64,000 nt of DNA from Ahaetulla prasina (GCF_028640845.1 NC_080541.1:31759435-31823434); one strand, 5' to 3'; shown: positions 25,500 to 37,500, counted from the first letter of the stretch. Notes: generated by a model not told the origin, from the letters alone. Translations and numbers: made by a program.

Positions 25500-28400
25500 G
25501 ATTGTATGAAAGGTGGGGGGAGCAATTAGAGTTCTCTGTCTCCTGGGTCAAGAAAGGCAGCTTGGGCGACCTGCGCTGCCCCCCCAGCCTTCGACAGTTA
25601 TAGGAGGGTGCAAGAAGCTTCAGGACCAAGGGAAAAGAGGACTGGCAGCCATGGGGCCCTCGGAGAGCCATTGTTTTCCAGTGCTCAGCAGAGACAGCTA
25701 TTCCCATCTCCCTCCTTCTCTGCTCCTTTCCTCCCACAGCTCAGATGGGTCCCCACTCCTCACTTCAACCAGGTTTATTGAAGGGGTGGGCCAAGGAGTG
25801 GGTAGAGAGGGAGCCTGTGAAGGGCCCCTAGGAGCCCTCTTCCCCCTACATTTGATATCCCTTTGAGTAGAACAAACTACTCAATTTAACTGAATTTAAT
25901 ACGGTCTGACTAGAGGCCCAAACTTGTAAAAGCAAACCCAGGTTGCTCCTAGAAACGAACGAGGGCTAAAACTAGCCAAGGAATGGAAAACTAAATGGTG
26001 CATTTATAGGAGAGGAGAAATCTGAGCCAGGTTGTTACTGCTTTGGGCTTCTGGCCACAAATACCTGACAGGAGTCCAGGCAGAGTAAAGGGATCGTTTC
26101 CTGAAGTAAAAGATCACCTAAAGATCAGGACTTAGGTCAACTGAAGGTGGCAGATCTTTTGTTCCTGTTGGTTTTGTAATTCACTCCTGAAACAAACGCA
26201 TTTGAATTTTACAACTTCTTTTAGTACTTTCCAACCATGACTGTAGCGACCTAGCAATAAAAAAAGGCAGACTTTATACAGAAACAACTGGACTGAACCA
26301 GGCAGGTAACTCGCAGCGCTGAGGGAATGAATCTTCCAACACTCTGAAGTCCTGCTAATTGCCATCACTTCTATGTTTCTCAACACACTGGAATGAACCA
26401 TCCATTGAGCCAAATAATGGTTTGTTTCGGCTTAGCATTGCTAATAAACCACAATTGCCAAATGAAACCAACCCCATATCTGAAGCCAGCTATTGATTTA
26501 GCTCTCCCTTCTGCTATCATTGGCTTTTCCTCAGGTTTAGATTCAAATTCTTCCCAAAGAGTTGATGTCTGCCAGAAACTCAAAGAGAGACTCAACGAAA
26601 GACTGTGGATTGTTCCTTTCCCTCACCTAAGAATATTTTCCCCAGCTGCTCCTGCCTCCCCCCCCAAGTAAATCCTGAAGGTGACACAAGGAGCTGCTTG
26701 TGTCAACCCTGCTTTTCTCACGTGGCCCCATATTTTGGGGTCTGAGGATTTAGTGACTATGAACCAGCCAGGGGCTGAGTTTGCACACTTTCCAGGCACA
26801 GGTGAGGTTGGCTGCTTTGTGGCTCAGCATGTTGGGCCACCTGGCAGACACATACCTGAATACCTGAAGGTTGCACAGGTGAGGCAAAGCGGACCCCCTA
26901 GATTTTCATTGCCCCCTCTTGTCTATCTTTGAATCCCCTTCTCCCCACCGGAGTTACTTCGAGTAGCAACTTTATGTGGTTACTTACTGGAACCTAAGAT
27001 GAGTTGGTTGAAGTCAACTCGTTGGTTCCGTTAAGCCGAATTGCGTAGATTTCAGAGGAGTCGCGGTCACGTCCTTCGACCCAAATCCAAGTGTTTGGCC
27101 TTTTCAGCACGAAGCGGATTAGTCTGCAAGAGAGTTTTGTTACCGTTAATTGGATTTATTGAGTTTTCAAAACAACGTTTTTATAATCTCTGGATTTCGT
27201 CCCAGAAGCATGAAAAACTTTTTAAGTTTATTTATTCCTATTGGGAAAGGAAGAAATGGAAGGAGTTGGTTTATTTTATTGTGAACCGTACATTTGAGGC
27301 ACATCTCTCTTCACTCTGACTCTTATTTTCACTTGCAAAAGATACAAAGGGATTCCTGGATTTGATTAACACCCCACCGTGTTCCTAAATACTACACTAA
27401 CAATGCGGATAGTTGTGTACAGTTCGGCATTCTTCACGTGCCATTCGGACCAAGATCGCCCATCTGCCACTCCCAAGTTTGTTTCTTGTCTTTCTCGTTT
27501 AAACAAAATTCAGTTGGCTTTATTTCCAACGCTACCGCAACCTCAAGCAAGTCCAGCTGGGCGTGACCTTCCCGTGCTTTGGTTCTAAGGCTGCATCTGA
27601 GTCCTGGCCCGGGGAAGAAACGGAGGGGTGATGGGCTGTTTTGGAGAAATTGGCTTTCAGAATTCAGTTGCTTCCTAATTTCTAAGAAGTCAGTGAGATT
27701 CCTTTTCACTAGCAACGTTTTAGGGCATCGGTCACGCCCCTGATTTAATGGTGCGTGCGCGTCGAGGCACTGGGGAAAATGAAGAGTGAAAGATTCCTTT
27801 GGCTGTCAAAATTCAGCACTGATGGACTTTCTCGGATCCGAACTTCAGGAAGGGACAGACTGCAATATCAGGGAACCCTAAACCAGAGGATCAGGGCATC
27901 TCTTCACAAAGGGATCCGTCCGGGGGACCCCATAGGATTAGTCGTGGCATTACATCGCCCTTCTGCTTCAGGTTCTCCTAAGAGGGAAACGATTGAAGAG
28001 CTCGAGTACAGCGAGAGCGATGCGGGGATTTTAGGATCCTGCAGGAGAACTTGATTCCTGGCTCTGGGCAGCGTTGAGGAAGTGGGTTGCCCCTCCTCCA
28101 AGGAGTTGCGGCTTATAGCTGGGTAATTTCTTGGTGGTCTCCTATCCAAGAAGAAATCTAATTGGGTTTTGGGAGCCCTGGCAAGAAAGGCCGGATGCCC
28201 AATAGCCATCTACAAACTATTGTCAGAAGATTAATTGAAGTTGAGCATATTTACAGCTGTGCTGGTTTGTAGCATAGGACGAAGATAAAAAGATGAAGTT
28301 TATTTATTTTTAATACTCGTAGACCCAGTCCAAAATCTAAGTCATTACCATCATCTTCATAAATCTCTTATGGACATATATATAGATATTGATTCAGACA

Positions 28401-28910
28401 GAAAAATTAGTGATGAAATTTTAATTTTTTTAAAAAAATTGTTAGATTTGTAAAACAAATTATCTTTCCAGTCTACCCAATAATAGCGTTTAGCAGATTT
28501 GCGAGCCTGGTTTTAATAATTTTATTTACTATATATTATTATACACATATGTTATTATATGGTATTTATTATGCTGATAAACAATTATTAGAAACCATTC
28601 AGCAAAGCCGATGGTAGTTTATAGCCTAAATTTCCAGAAGTGCCCCCCCCCCGCTTAAGAACCTGTCTTCCCAAGTGAAAAAAAAACTCCATGATTTTCA
28701 AAACCGGGAACTCTTTATTTGATCAGCCTCCAGGAATAAATCGGGAGCGCGTTGGTGTCCCGAAAACACGGGCAACGAAATCCTAAAACCTCTAACGCTG
28801 TTCCGATGAATCCGGCACTTTGAGTTAAGCGTGAACACTTCCCATTAACGAGCCACCTTTTTTAACCTTGTCCTTCAATCGAAATGGGACAATGTCAGGT
28901 ACTTGGTAAC

Positions 28911-28951
<41 letters not shown>

Positions 28952-29527
28952 AGCATCCTAGTAGCCGCGCAGACCGGGGCTTTGGCTCTCGAGCTACGTT
29001 TTGCTCGATCGCTGTTTATACTTGCAAAGAATTCTACCAATCTGCCTTATTCACCGACGGATTCCTAAAGGGAGCAGAGAATAAGGAGAAAGGGGGGAAG
29101 GTTTCGGTTCGGAATAGTAATGGATGTGTTCCGGGACAAGAAGAGATCAGCCGGAATTACTTTTAATATTGTCGTGGTGGTGGGGGTGAGACTCTATTCC
29201 CCACCCCCCCGCCCATAAACCAGAATTTCTTTGCAAATCCGGAGCGATCCAGCGCAGCCTCTCACTGCCCAGAGCAACCATGGATGGTGACTGTCTATGG
29301 AGATATTCAGTCATCCAGGTCATGGTTCTCCCAAAGGTGCTTTTTTCAAGAGGCAACTGGACTTTCTGGTTTTACTTTTGAGGACGTTTAGCTTCTCATC
29401 TATGAAGCTTCTTCAGCTCTTGATGGATGGGGATGCACAGGATGTGTAGAAAGGGTCTGACAACCAATTAGGCAAGAAGTCTGGAGGTCGGAAAATTGAT
29501 GCTGGTGGGCGTCTCTGTCCTTTAGAA
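25500..29527. other. Intergenic sequence without recognised genes
   Basis: Unique-looking DNA. The open frames seen (for example 27041-27319) have no recognisable domain. Apart from a (CT)n tract at 28915, no repeat family was identified. Confidence 0.4.
28915..28946. repeat. (CT)n microsatellite
   Basis: Sixteen uninterrupted CT dinucleotides followed by a T run. Confidence 0.95.
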
Positions 29528-29598
29528 CAGGGGTCTCCAACCTTGGCAACTTTAAGACTGGTGGACTTCAATTCCCAGAGTTCCTCAGCTAGTTTGAT
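29528..29598 (+). mobile_element. hAT-like MITE, left half only
   Basis: Begins CAGGGGTCTCCAACC and continues through the first arm to TTCCTCAGCTAG, with no matching second arm. It is a truncated member of the family at 33313. Confidence 0.75.
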
Positions 29599-29716
29599 GT
29601 TCAACAGGGCGGTGCCCCTCGCTGTAAGAAGACCAGAGGGTGGGCAAGACTTGGCTGTCCTAATCCCATCTTTGTAGATTCTTCAAAACTCAACTCTTCA
29701 AGTCTATGTTCTAATA

Positions 29717-29839
29717 CAGGGGTGAGCAACTATGGCACCTTTACAGACCTGTGGACTTTATTTCCCAGAATTCCTGACCCAGAAATTCTGGGAATTGAAG
29801 TCCACAGGTCTGTAAAGTTGCCACAGTTGCCCACCCCTG
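29717..29839. mobile_element. Palindromic hAT-like MITE, variant ends
   Basis: The ends are CAGGGGTGAGCAACTATGG and its complement CCACAGTTGCCCACCCCTG, with internal arms CAGACCTGTGGACTT/AAGTCCACAGGTCTG. Flanking octamers TTCTAATA (29709-29716) and TTCTAATG (29840-29847) match at seven of eight bases. Confidence 0.85.
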
Positions 29840-29847
29840 TTCTAATG

Positions 29848-30250
29848 CAATATTTTACGAACATGGCAATGAACGCCATCATTCTGCTAAACAAATAATT
29901 CCTTCAACACTGTCAAACTGTTTACTAAATCTGCACTACTATTAATCTTCTCATCGTTCCCACCACCCATCTACTCCCACTTATGACTGTATGGTTGTAA
30001 CTTTGTTGCTTGTATCCTTAGGATTTATATTGATATTGTTTCCTGATTGCTTATTTGTACCCTATGACTATCATTAAGTGTTGTATCATTAAGTGTTAAA
30101 TTTATACCCTATGACTATCATTAAGTGTTGTAAGTGTTGTACCTTGATGAAGGTATCTTTTCTTTTATGTACACTGAGAGCATAAGCACCAAGACAAATT
30201 CTTTGTGTGTCCAATCACACTTGGCCAATAAATTTTTTTATTCTGTTCTA
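29848..30250 (+). mobile_element. LINE 3' UTR, snake CR1/L3-like with (ATTCT)-type tail
   Basis: The end region reads TGTACACTGAGAGCATAAGC, then TCACACTTGGCCAATAAA, then an ATTCTGTTCTAT tail. This 3' end is very common in snake genomes and seeds ATTCT microsatellites. A 25-bp segment (CCTATGACTATCATTAAGTG...) is duplicated within it at about 30060 and 30108. Clade assignment is from memory of the tail. Confidence 0.55.
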
Positions 30251-30252
30251 TA

Positions 30253-30346
30253 TGATGTGTGAACGTCAACCCCCAGAATTCCCCAGCCACCAATTCTGAA
30301 AAGTGAAGTCTACGCATCTTCAAATCCCCAAGTTTGAAAAACATTG
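30253..30346. mobile_element. MITE remnant (CAGTGTTTTTCAACC family)
   Basis: The arm segments CAACCCCCAGAATTCCCCAGC and GTTTGAAAAACATTG remain. The left end is lost at the LINE tail. Confidence 0.5.
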
Positions 30347-30531
30347 TTCTAATGCACGTCCTTCCCGCATCTTTGGTTACACCTTTCTTGTGTTTTTCTG
30401 GCTGTACGAAAAGTGTGGGAAGTAATAGCGCTGCCAAGAAAATACTTGCAATTTTAATTGAAACAAGATAAAAGAACCATAATTTTGGGCGAGCCTGCAT
30501 TTATGTTTTCCCTTAAATTTAGCCTGTACAG

Positions 30532-30600
30532 CAGTGTTTTTCAACTTTGACTACTTGGAGATGTGTGAATTTCAACTCTCAGATTTCCCCAGACAACATC
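30532..30600 (+). mobile_element. MITE half (CAGTGTTTTTCAAC family)
   Basis: Starts CAGTGTTTTTCAACTTTG and ends near CCCCAGACAACATC, without a second arm. Confidence 0.5.
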
Positions 30601-30949
30601 AGTTGTGGCTTACATGTATGCTGGCTTTTTTCCCCACCTTCAGGCTGTGCAAAGAAAGCTAATGGTTGTTGGGTTCTTGATGTTCTCTGAGCTCCCTCCT
30701 CTTCCAGGGAAGGTAACATGAGCAGCATGTCAATATGGAGGAAGAGAAGCTCAGAAAGCATCAAGAACCCAACAACTCAACTCTGAACTACATGTGTTCT
30801 CCACTAAGACAGGGTTGTTTTTCTTGGAGAAATCATAGGGGAGAGGAGGGGCTGTACTAGACAAGACAAGCTGGTTTCTTTTTCCAAATATATACTGTAA
30901 TACTTGTAGGTTTTCAATTATATTTCTGAATTTCCTTGTTTATTTATAC

Positions 30950-31345
30950 CAGGAGTGTCAAACTCAATTTCATTGAGGGCCACATCGGGGTCATGTTTCA
31001 CCTTGGGGGAGCCAGGTAGCCAGCTTGACATCACTTGTGTTGGGGGTGCCTGTGGTGGCCTAAGTGCTCTGCCGGTGAAAACGGGCTCTCAAGCTCCATT
31101 TTCGGCTGCGGCGGCCTCCTACAACCCTCTGCCAGCGAAAACAGAGGTCAGGAGGGCTGCATTAGGAGGGCCGCATCAGGAGGGCTACCTGGCAGAGGGT
31201 TGCAGGAGGCCGTCACAGCTGAAAATGTGCAGCTGAAAGCTCGGAACCCATTTTTGCTGGCAGAGGCACTGCGGGATGATCCTTTGCTGTTTCCAGGGCA
31301 GCCCAGCAGGACAGATCGAATGTAGTCATGTGACCCCAGGAGAGA
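30950..31345 (+). mobile_element. hAT-like nonautonomous element (CAGGGGTGTCAAACTC family), right end decayed
   Basis: The left end is CAGGAGTGTCAAACTCAATT, as in the elements at 35167 and 51743. The interior is GC-rich. A clear right terminal repeat was not found, so the right boundary is approximate. Confidence 0.55.
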
Positions 31346-31383
31346 GAGGGTAATGTTGGAACTTCAAAACTGGGCCGTAAGTA

Positions 31384-31449
31384 GCTTTTGGAGGGTTCAT
31401 TGTAACTTTGGTCATTAAGAGACCAGTTGTAAGTTAGCGACTACCTGTA
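31384..31449 (-). mobile_element. Fragment of TAGTCC-ended MITE
   Basis: On the minus strand it begins CAGGTAGTCGCTAACTTACA and continues with the first arm of the family at 36262. Only the end is kept. Confidence 0.6.
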
Positions 31450-31455
31450 GGGCCT

Positions 31456-32600
31456 TCAGTTCTATGGAAAATGCATATTCTGGCAGCGGTACTAAAATCA
31501 GGCAATTAATAAACTTGCAATGATAGTTTGTTGTCGCAATAGCTGTTAAAATCCAGTAATAGTTCTGAAAAAGTGACTACTAATATAAACTTGTTTAAGG
31601 CACTGATACTTTCTGAAGTCAGTCTAAGATTTTTGTTTTCAAAAAGTATGTTAATTCAGAATACAGCGAGCAGGATTTCTATATATGTAAATGTATTTTG
31701 GAACAGTGGCCTTTTCATTCAATTTGCCACTGGTAGAGATTTGAATACAGATATCTGAATCACTTACCAACATGGCTTGAAGTGACCCAGCATACACAAT
31801 CATCATTATTTTAATGAATTAAAATGCCATTTACTCCCCAGGGGGAGGGTGGGACGGAAAACCAGCAGGCTGCTTTTTTTTTTCATTATTCCAGCAATTT
31901 TTGGAAGAGTCTTTGGTGAAACATAACACCACTTCTGCAGATGATAGGATTAATTTGCTTGTCTGCAGTGGATGCTCATATTACATCAAAGACTTTACTA
32001 GAGCATAGCCATGGTTTGAACAAATGACTACATGCTCTCTTTTTCTTCCCCTTTAATTTTCTTTAAACCACCTTGTCTGGTGAAAAGTTCAAGAAAATCA
32101 AATGCTTGCACATTAATCTGAAACCCTAAGCTGGAAAATGTTATTGCTTTAATGGGGATTTTGGATTTTTTCGCCTCACAGCCTAAATAATTATGCCTTT
32201 TGTGTTTAAAGGATGAAGAAGACTGGTATATACTGGTAACTCACCTGTTTCCAAACAGCTCTCTTGGAATTTTAAAGCACAGAGCAATGCTCAAAGAATA
32301 AATACCCTGAAGAAAAATCCTACTTACGTCGCTACTGCTGTCTAGTATGTATTCATCTGCTCTTAGCAACCTTTGAAAATTGGCTTGTTTGAAGTTAAGC
32401 ATTCATTTTCCATATTGCTAGAACGTTTCATGTCTCATTCAATATATGTGGGTCATTTCTGGATAATGCATATTTATTTATGTATTTGGTAAATTATCTC
32501 CCGTCTCATATATGTGGATGGTGAAAAAAGTTAAAAAAAGAACAGTATAATAAGTAACAAAAACCACAACAAAATGCATTTAAAAACATTAAAAGCACTA
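31456..32600. other. Intergenic AT-rich sequence
   Basis: No conserved coding sequence, RNA gene or named repeat was recognised. Confidence 0.4.
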
Positions 32601-32850
32601 AGAATAGAATAGAATAGAATATTTTAATTTATAGACCGCCCTTCTCCCGAAGGACTCAGGGCGGTGTACAGCCAGGATAAAATACAGGAAAAAACAACAC
32701 ATACAAAGCTAAAAACAACCCTTAAAAAAACCTATTCATATTGGCTACTTTAGATAAAATATTTCCCTATAAAATTTACAAAAAATTTAAAACCCATAAA
32801 ATCAATTTGATAATTTTAACATTTAAGCGAGACGAAATAAGTAGGTTTTA
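32601..32850 (-). mobile_element. L2 LINE 3' end with (AGAAT)n tail
   Basis: On the minus strand: CACCGCCCTGAGTCCTTCGG, then GAGAAGGGCGGTCTATAAAT, then an ATTCTATTCT tail at 32601-32620. This is the same 3' end as the L2 copy at 61041-62041. The 5' boundary is approximate. Confidence 0.7.
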
Positions 32851-32924
32851 AGTTACTAAAGTTTACTAAAGTTTACTAAAACCCTTAAAGCTGTAAAGTG
32901 CAGTTTGTGGATATTGTATAAGAA

Positions 32925-33304
32925 TAGGGGTGGTCCTAAACATGTGACCAAAATTGAGTCCCACATTTCTGTTGCTAAGTGAGACGGTTAAGTGAGTTTT
33001 ACCCCGTTTTATGACTTTTCTTGCTGCAGTTGTTAAGTGAATCACTCCAGTTGTTAAGCGAATAACATGGTTGTGAAGTGAACCTGGCTTCCCCACTGAC
33101 TTTGCTTGTCAGAAGGTCGCAAAGGGGGATCCCGTGACCCTGGGACACTGCGACCGTCATAAATATGAATCAGTTGCCAAGCATCTGAATTTTGATCACA
33201 TGACCATGCAGGAGTCCCGAGCGTGAAAAATGCCATAAGTCATTTTTTCTAGTGCTGTTGTAACTTTGAACAATTACTAAACAAACTGTTGTAAATTGAG
33301 GGTG
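32925..33304 (-). mobile_element. TAGTCC-ended MITE, full-length decayed copy
   Basis: Contains family segments GTTAAGTGAGTTTTACCCCG, TTGTTAAGTGAATCACT and GACTTTGCTTGTCAGAAGG in antisense. The neighbour at 33313 is inserted at its end. Other copies lie at 36262, 49208 and 52024. Confidence 0.7.
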
Positions 33305-33312
33305 ATCTATAT

Positions 33313-33447
33313 CAGGGGTCTCCAACCTTGGCAACTTGAAGACTTGTGGACTCCAACTCCCAGAATTCCTCAGCCAGCTTAGCTGGCTGAGGAATTCTGG
33401 GAGTTGGAGTCCACAAGTCTTCAAGTTGCCAAGGTTGGAGACCCCTG
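33313..33447. mobile_element. Perfect palindromic hAT-like MITE with perfect 8-bp TSD
   Basis: Arms 33313-33378 and 33382-33447 (66 bp each) are exact reverse complements around a 3-bp TTA centre. The ends are CAGGGGTCTCC/GGAGACCCCTG. Identical ATCTATAT octamers flank it at 33305-33312 and 33448-33455. Perfect arms and an intact duplication indicate a young insertion. Confidence 0.95.
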
Positions 33448-33465
33448 ATCTATATAACTACTTAA

Positions 33466-33699
33466 GAGCCAAGGTGGAGCAATGGTTAGAATGCAGTACT
33501 GCAGACTACTTCTGCTGACTGCCGACTGGTTGCAATTTGGCAGTTCGAATCTCACCAGGCTCAAAGGTGACTCAGCCTTCCATTCTTCCGAGGTGGGTAA
33601 AACGAGGATCCAGATTGTTGGGGGCAATTTGCTGACTCTGTAAACCGCTTAGAGAGGGTTGTAAAGCACTGTGAAGCGGTATATAAGTCTATTGCTACT
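33466..33699 (+). mobile_element. tRNA-derived SINE with L2-like tail
   Basis: The head GAGCCAAGGTGGAGCAATGG carries the A box and GGCAGTTCGAATCTCACC the B box. The body includes GACTCAGCCTTCCATTCTTC. The tail TGTAAACCGCTTAGAGAGGG to GCGGTATATAAGTC resembles the L2 3' end, which suggests L2-driven mobilisation. A second copy lies at 62174. Confidence 0.85.
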
Positions 33700-34085
33700 T
33701 TACAGACACCATAGCCACATTACTAGGTTCCCCAGACCAGATGACATGTTTTGGGCCCTTCCGGAAGGCCAGCAAGGGCAATCTGACCTCCAGGGAAATA
33801 ATGTCCCAGAGAGCAGTACCAGATCAGAAAGTCCTGTCATTGCTTCTCTCTCCTCTCAATTTCTTTGTGCCCCTCGATTTCATCTGGTGTGGCTGCTCAG
33901 TGTCCAGGAGCAAGATCAACATTCCACCTACTGGAGGAGAGTACAGCCCTACAGGTTTGTTTTGAGAAGAAGACCTAGCCAAGGACATTGGCTAATTCAT
34001 GATATCTGTTCAGGGAGGTAAAGTTCTCTAATAATTATCTTCCTAATCTTCATCACCTTTAGCCCAGAGTATGTCACATTTCCAT

Positions 34086-34275
34086 GTCTTATTGTTGCAA
34101 CTGCAAATTAGCGACACTAACCTTATATTCAAAGTAATAAGAAGAACCATAAACAACAATGTCTGCTTATCCCAGCTCCTTGGGAAGTATTCAATAGGTG
34201 GACAAAAATGTCAAATCCAGTCTAAACATCTGATTGGCTGTGCAATGAATCATAATAACAATAATAAATACCATC
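34086..34275 (+). mobile_element. LINE 3' tail (same AAT-tailed family as 21275)
   Basis: Contains CCCAGCTCCTTGGGAAGT, then AATAGGTGGACAAAAATGTC, then AACAATAATAAAT, matching the 3' UTR and tail of the family at 21275 and 34885. Confidence 0.5.
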
Positions 34276-34547
34276 AAGGCAATTAACAACTGAGCAATTC
34301 CAGTCATTAGGTACACAGCTGGAATAGTGGACTGGCCTTAAGCAGAACTAAAAGCCCTGGGATAGGAAGACCAGAAAAGTAATGAGAATGAATCACTCCT
34401 TCAACTAGGCAGCGATGTTGACAGAATATTTACCAAGGCAAATAGGTGGGTGTGGAATGTTGCAAGCGCACCAGACAGCTGAAGAAGAAAAAGGGGCATT
34501 GGAAAAATATCTGACGGACATTGAAGCGAAGCTAGTATACCATGAAG

Positions 34548-34880
34548 CAGTGGTGAAATGTAAAATTTGTTACTACCGGTTCTGTGGGCGTGGCTTGGTG
34601 TGTGTGGGGGGGTCATGTGGCTGGGTGGGCATGCCCAACTTCTTTTTTTTTTTACTTTAAAAGCATTTTTCTACAACCTCTTCAGCTGAAGAAGTTGTAA
34701 AAAAATGCTTTTAAAAGCCTCTGACAATCCCAGCTGAGTTGCCTGATTGTCAGAGGCTTTTGTTTTCTTTTAAAAGGATTTTTTTGCCTTTAAAATTAAA
34801 AAAAAGCCTCTCATGATCAGGCAACTCTTTGGTGGAAGAGGTTGTAGAAAAAATGCTTTTAAAGGCTCTGACGATTCCAA
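34548..34880. mobile_element. Foldback repeat (CAGTGGTGAAAT / TACCGGTT family)
   Basis: Starts CAGTGGTGAAATG and holds TTACTACCGGTTCTGTGGGC, then inverted segments AAAAGCATTTTTCTACAACC and GGTTGTAGAAAAAATGCTTT. It can fold back on itself. The right boundary is approximate. Confidence 0.55.
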
Positions 34881-34884
34881 CTTA

Positions 34885-35130
34885 AGTAAAGGTGCTTTGG
34901 GTGCAATCTCAAAACATCTGGACACCACTCAAACACCATCAATATTGACAAAATCACTACCAGTCAATTTCAAAAGGCAGCTTTACTTGGAACAGCTTAC
35001 ATTCTGCAAAGGTATCTTTAACATTATTAAAAAACAACTTCTACCTATCCCAGGTCCTTGAGAAGGACTGAATAGGTGGATAAAAATGCTTAATTTAGTC
35101 TTAACATCTGGCTGACGATGTCTGCAGAGA
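34885..35130 (+). mobile_element. LINE C-terminus and 3' tail (family of 21275)
   Basis: The plus strand reads LGAISKHLD, then LYLEQLTFCKGIF, then KKQLLPIPGP and a stop. The 3' UTR GGTGGATAAAAATGC follows. It is the same protein end as the minus-strand copies at 21275-22060. Confidence 0.55.
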
Positions 35131-35166
35131 GAATATGACCAAAATTCAGATGAAATGCATCTAGAT

Positions 35167-35661
35167 CAGGGGTGTCAAACTCAAGGCCTGCAGGTCGGAT
35201 CTGGCCCGCGAGATGCTTAAATCCGCCACATGGGGCCAGCCTGCAAAATCAAAGGACGAGCCCGCTGTGCCTCTGGTGGCTAAAATGGGCCCTGTGCAGC
35301 TCCCTCGTCCCTCATTTTTGCCCTCCATGGCCTCCTGCAGCACTCTGCCAGCTGAAAATGGTCTCAAAAACGGGCCCAAAAATGGGGCTGAAAATGGCTC
35401 AAAAACAGGGCCAAAAATGGGCCAAAAACAGGGCTGAAAACGGGCCATGTGGGGCCCATTTTCAGCCAGCAGAGTGCTGCAGGAGACCATGGAGGGCAAA
35501 AATGAGCCGTGGGGAGCTGCACATGGACCGTATCCTGTTTTGTCTGGCAGGGTGCTGCAGGAGCCAGTCATTCAATCTCTCCCCCGCCCCTCCACCTCAA
35601 CCCACGGGGGAGAACCACAATGCTGAACTGGCCCTTGAGGAAATCCAGTTTGACACCCCTG
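35167..35661. mobile_element. hAT-like nonautonomous element (CAGGGGTGTCAAACTC)
   Basis: The terminal inverted repeats are CAGGGGTGTCAAACTC and GTTTGACACCCCTG. The interior is GC-rich and includes a run of degenerate 15-17-bp repeats of the type CAAAAATGGGGCTGA at 35365-35445. No convincing target duplication is left. Confidence 0.75.
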
Positions 35662-36261
35662 ATGATACCACAGGTGCTGGACTATCTAAAAATGAGGTCA
35701 CCTCCACTTCTGTCTAATTATTGGCTAGCATCTCTTCTAAGTCCTTCAAGGTGGACAGGTCAGGAAATAGACACTATAAAGACTTTATAGCTGTAGGGAA
35801 TATGAATATAATCATGGAAGCCTGACAGAACTTCCCCTCTTATATGAAAGAATATCAAGGTGAGGTTATCTTGAGTTACTTTCTCATCCCCTTTTCTTTC
35901 CCAGGGCTAAGTGGATGTTTACCAAATTGCTCTTGCATTGTTTCTTCAATGTTAGCTCTGAACTCCTCTACATTTTGTGTTGTGTTTGCCTTCTCTGTTA
36001 GAATTCTTTACTTCTCCATATAAAATGATGATGTATTTGATTGGATATCAGCCCAATTACTTCTCACAGCACACTTCTTTTTCTCTTTTCCCGCAATCGC
36101 CTGCCCCATAAAGAAAGCACAACGTACCATTCTCACAATCTCTTCCCTAAAGAATTTTTGTTTTACAAAATGAACTCAATATTGAGAAGCACAGAAAGAA
36201 ATATTTTTTAATGTACAAAGATCTGTTGTGAATTTCAATAGATTTTCTTGCACCCAGTGTG
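35662..36261. other. Intergenic sequence
   Basis: No recognisable gene or repeat was seen. Confidence 0.4.
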
Positions 36262-36634
36262 CAGATAGTCCTTGATTTACAACAGTTAGTTTAATGACCA
36301 TTTGAAGTTACAACGGCACTGAAAAAATTGACTTAGGACCATTTTTCACACCTATGACCATTGCAGCATCCAGATGCTTGACAACAGGTTCATATTTATG
36401 ATGGTTGAGTGTCCCAGAGATCATATGATCATCTTTTGAGACCTTCAGACAACCAAAGTCAATGGGAAAGCCAGATTCACTTAACAATCGTGTTACTAAT
36501 TTAACAACTGCAGTAATTCGCTTAATGAATGTGGCAAGAAAAGTTGTAAAATGGGGCAAAACTCACTTAACAAATTTCTCATTTAGCAACATCAGTTCTG
36601 GGCTCAATTTTGGTCGTAAGTCGAGGACTACCTG
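36262..36634 (+). mobile_element. TAGTCC-ended MITE, full-length copy
   Basis: The ends are CAGATAGTCCTTGATTTACA and GTCGAGGACTACCTG. Inside are AAGTTACAACGGCACTG, GACTTAGGACC and CACTTAACAATCGTGTTAC. The length is 373 bp. No clear target duplication was found. Confidence 0.75.
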
Positions 36635-36715
36635 TAATCAGTTCTGCTTTTCAGATGAAACTTGCAACTTTTTAGCCTGACATAGAGTACCTTGAACTTG
36701 TAGAAATAAAACGAA

Positions 36716-36741
36716 GTGTGTGTGTGTGTGGGGGGGGGGGC
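36716..36741. repeat. (GT)n and G-run
   Basis: A short GT tract followed by about ten G. Confidence 0.85.
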
Positions 36742-37004
36742 AACAGGATCAGAAAACATACTTATATTTACATTATAGTGAAGAATGCCAACCTGAAAGG
36801 CACCAGGTCATTGTGGTAGCTCTCTCCTCTTTGTTACAGAAACCCAGTTAGTGCATGTCTCCTGCCAGTAGGTGATGCTTTTAGAGGGCAGGACAAGGAC
36901 AACAACAGGGAGAAAGGCAGGCTCTGCTGGCTATTGGTCCATTGAAATCAAGGAAGTGGAGACAAATTAAAAATGACTAATCTAAATCCCATTTATTAGT
37001 TAAA

Positions 37005-37500
37005 TCCCAGCTCTAACACAATAACAACACCAGACGTATTTCCGGAAGGCAAAACCACAAAATTCTGTCTTATTTATTTTAGTCATGTCATGTACTCAGA
37101 CTGACTAGAAAAAGGAGTTACGCTTGGAATGGTCAGCAATAAAAGGAAACAAGGATACAACAAAATTGGTGGCTAGACCAGTAGTGGCTTGCAAATCCTG
37201 TCGTTACCGGTTTGCTTGTGGGTGTTCGTGCACTTGCACATGTGTGCAACACTTTTGCGCATGCACAGAAGCTTCTGCGCATGCACAGAAACATCTGGGT
37301 GGGTGGGCGGAGCTTCCCACTGCTGCCACTACAGGTTTGCCCACTCTGGGTAGCAACCCACCATTGGGTTCAACAACATCAAAGCCAACACCAGCCAGAG
37401 CATAAAACAACTGAAAGATGCCCCGTAAGATCGGAAAATGTGGCGCGATTTGACTCGTAAAATGGATGAAAACTGGACCTCATTAAATGGATAGCAACAT
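37005..37500 (+). mobile_element. Unclassified LINE-like remnant interrupted by a MITE
   Basis: The flanks of the MITE at 37179 (GCAATAAAAGGAAACAAGG on the left, AGCCAACACCAGCCAGAGCA on the right) match a second, uninterrupted copy at about 38037-38240 (GGTAAAGGAAATGAGG, AGCCGACACTAGCCAGAGCA). Short peptides such as DRKMWRDL suggest the C-terminus of a LINE protein, but the clade is unknown. Confidence 0.4.
37179..37366. mobile_element. MITE of the TACCGGTT family, nested
   Basis: Starts CAGTAGTGGCTTGC and ends AACCCACCATTG. It contains GTTACCGGTTTGC and two copies of TGCGCATGCACAGAA. It is inserted in the LINE-like remnant. Flanking octamers GGCTAGAC and GGTTCAAC agree at only five of eight bases. 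Confidence 0.55.

Noticed and set aside
33313..33447. Perfect hairpin as a microRNA precursor
   Set aside because: The target duplication and related copies show that it is a transposon; no evidence of processing.
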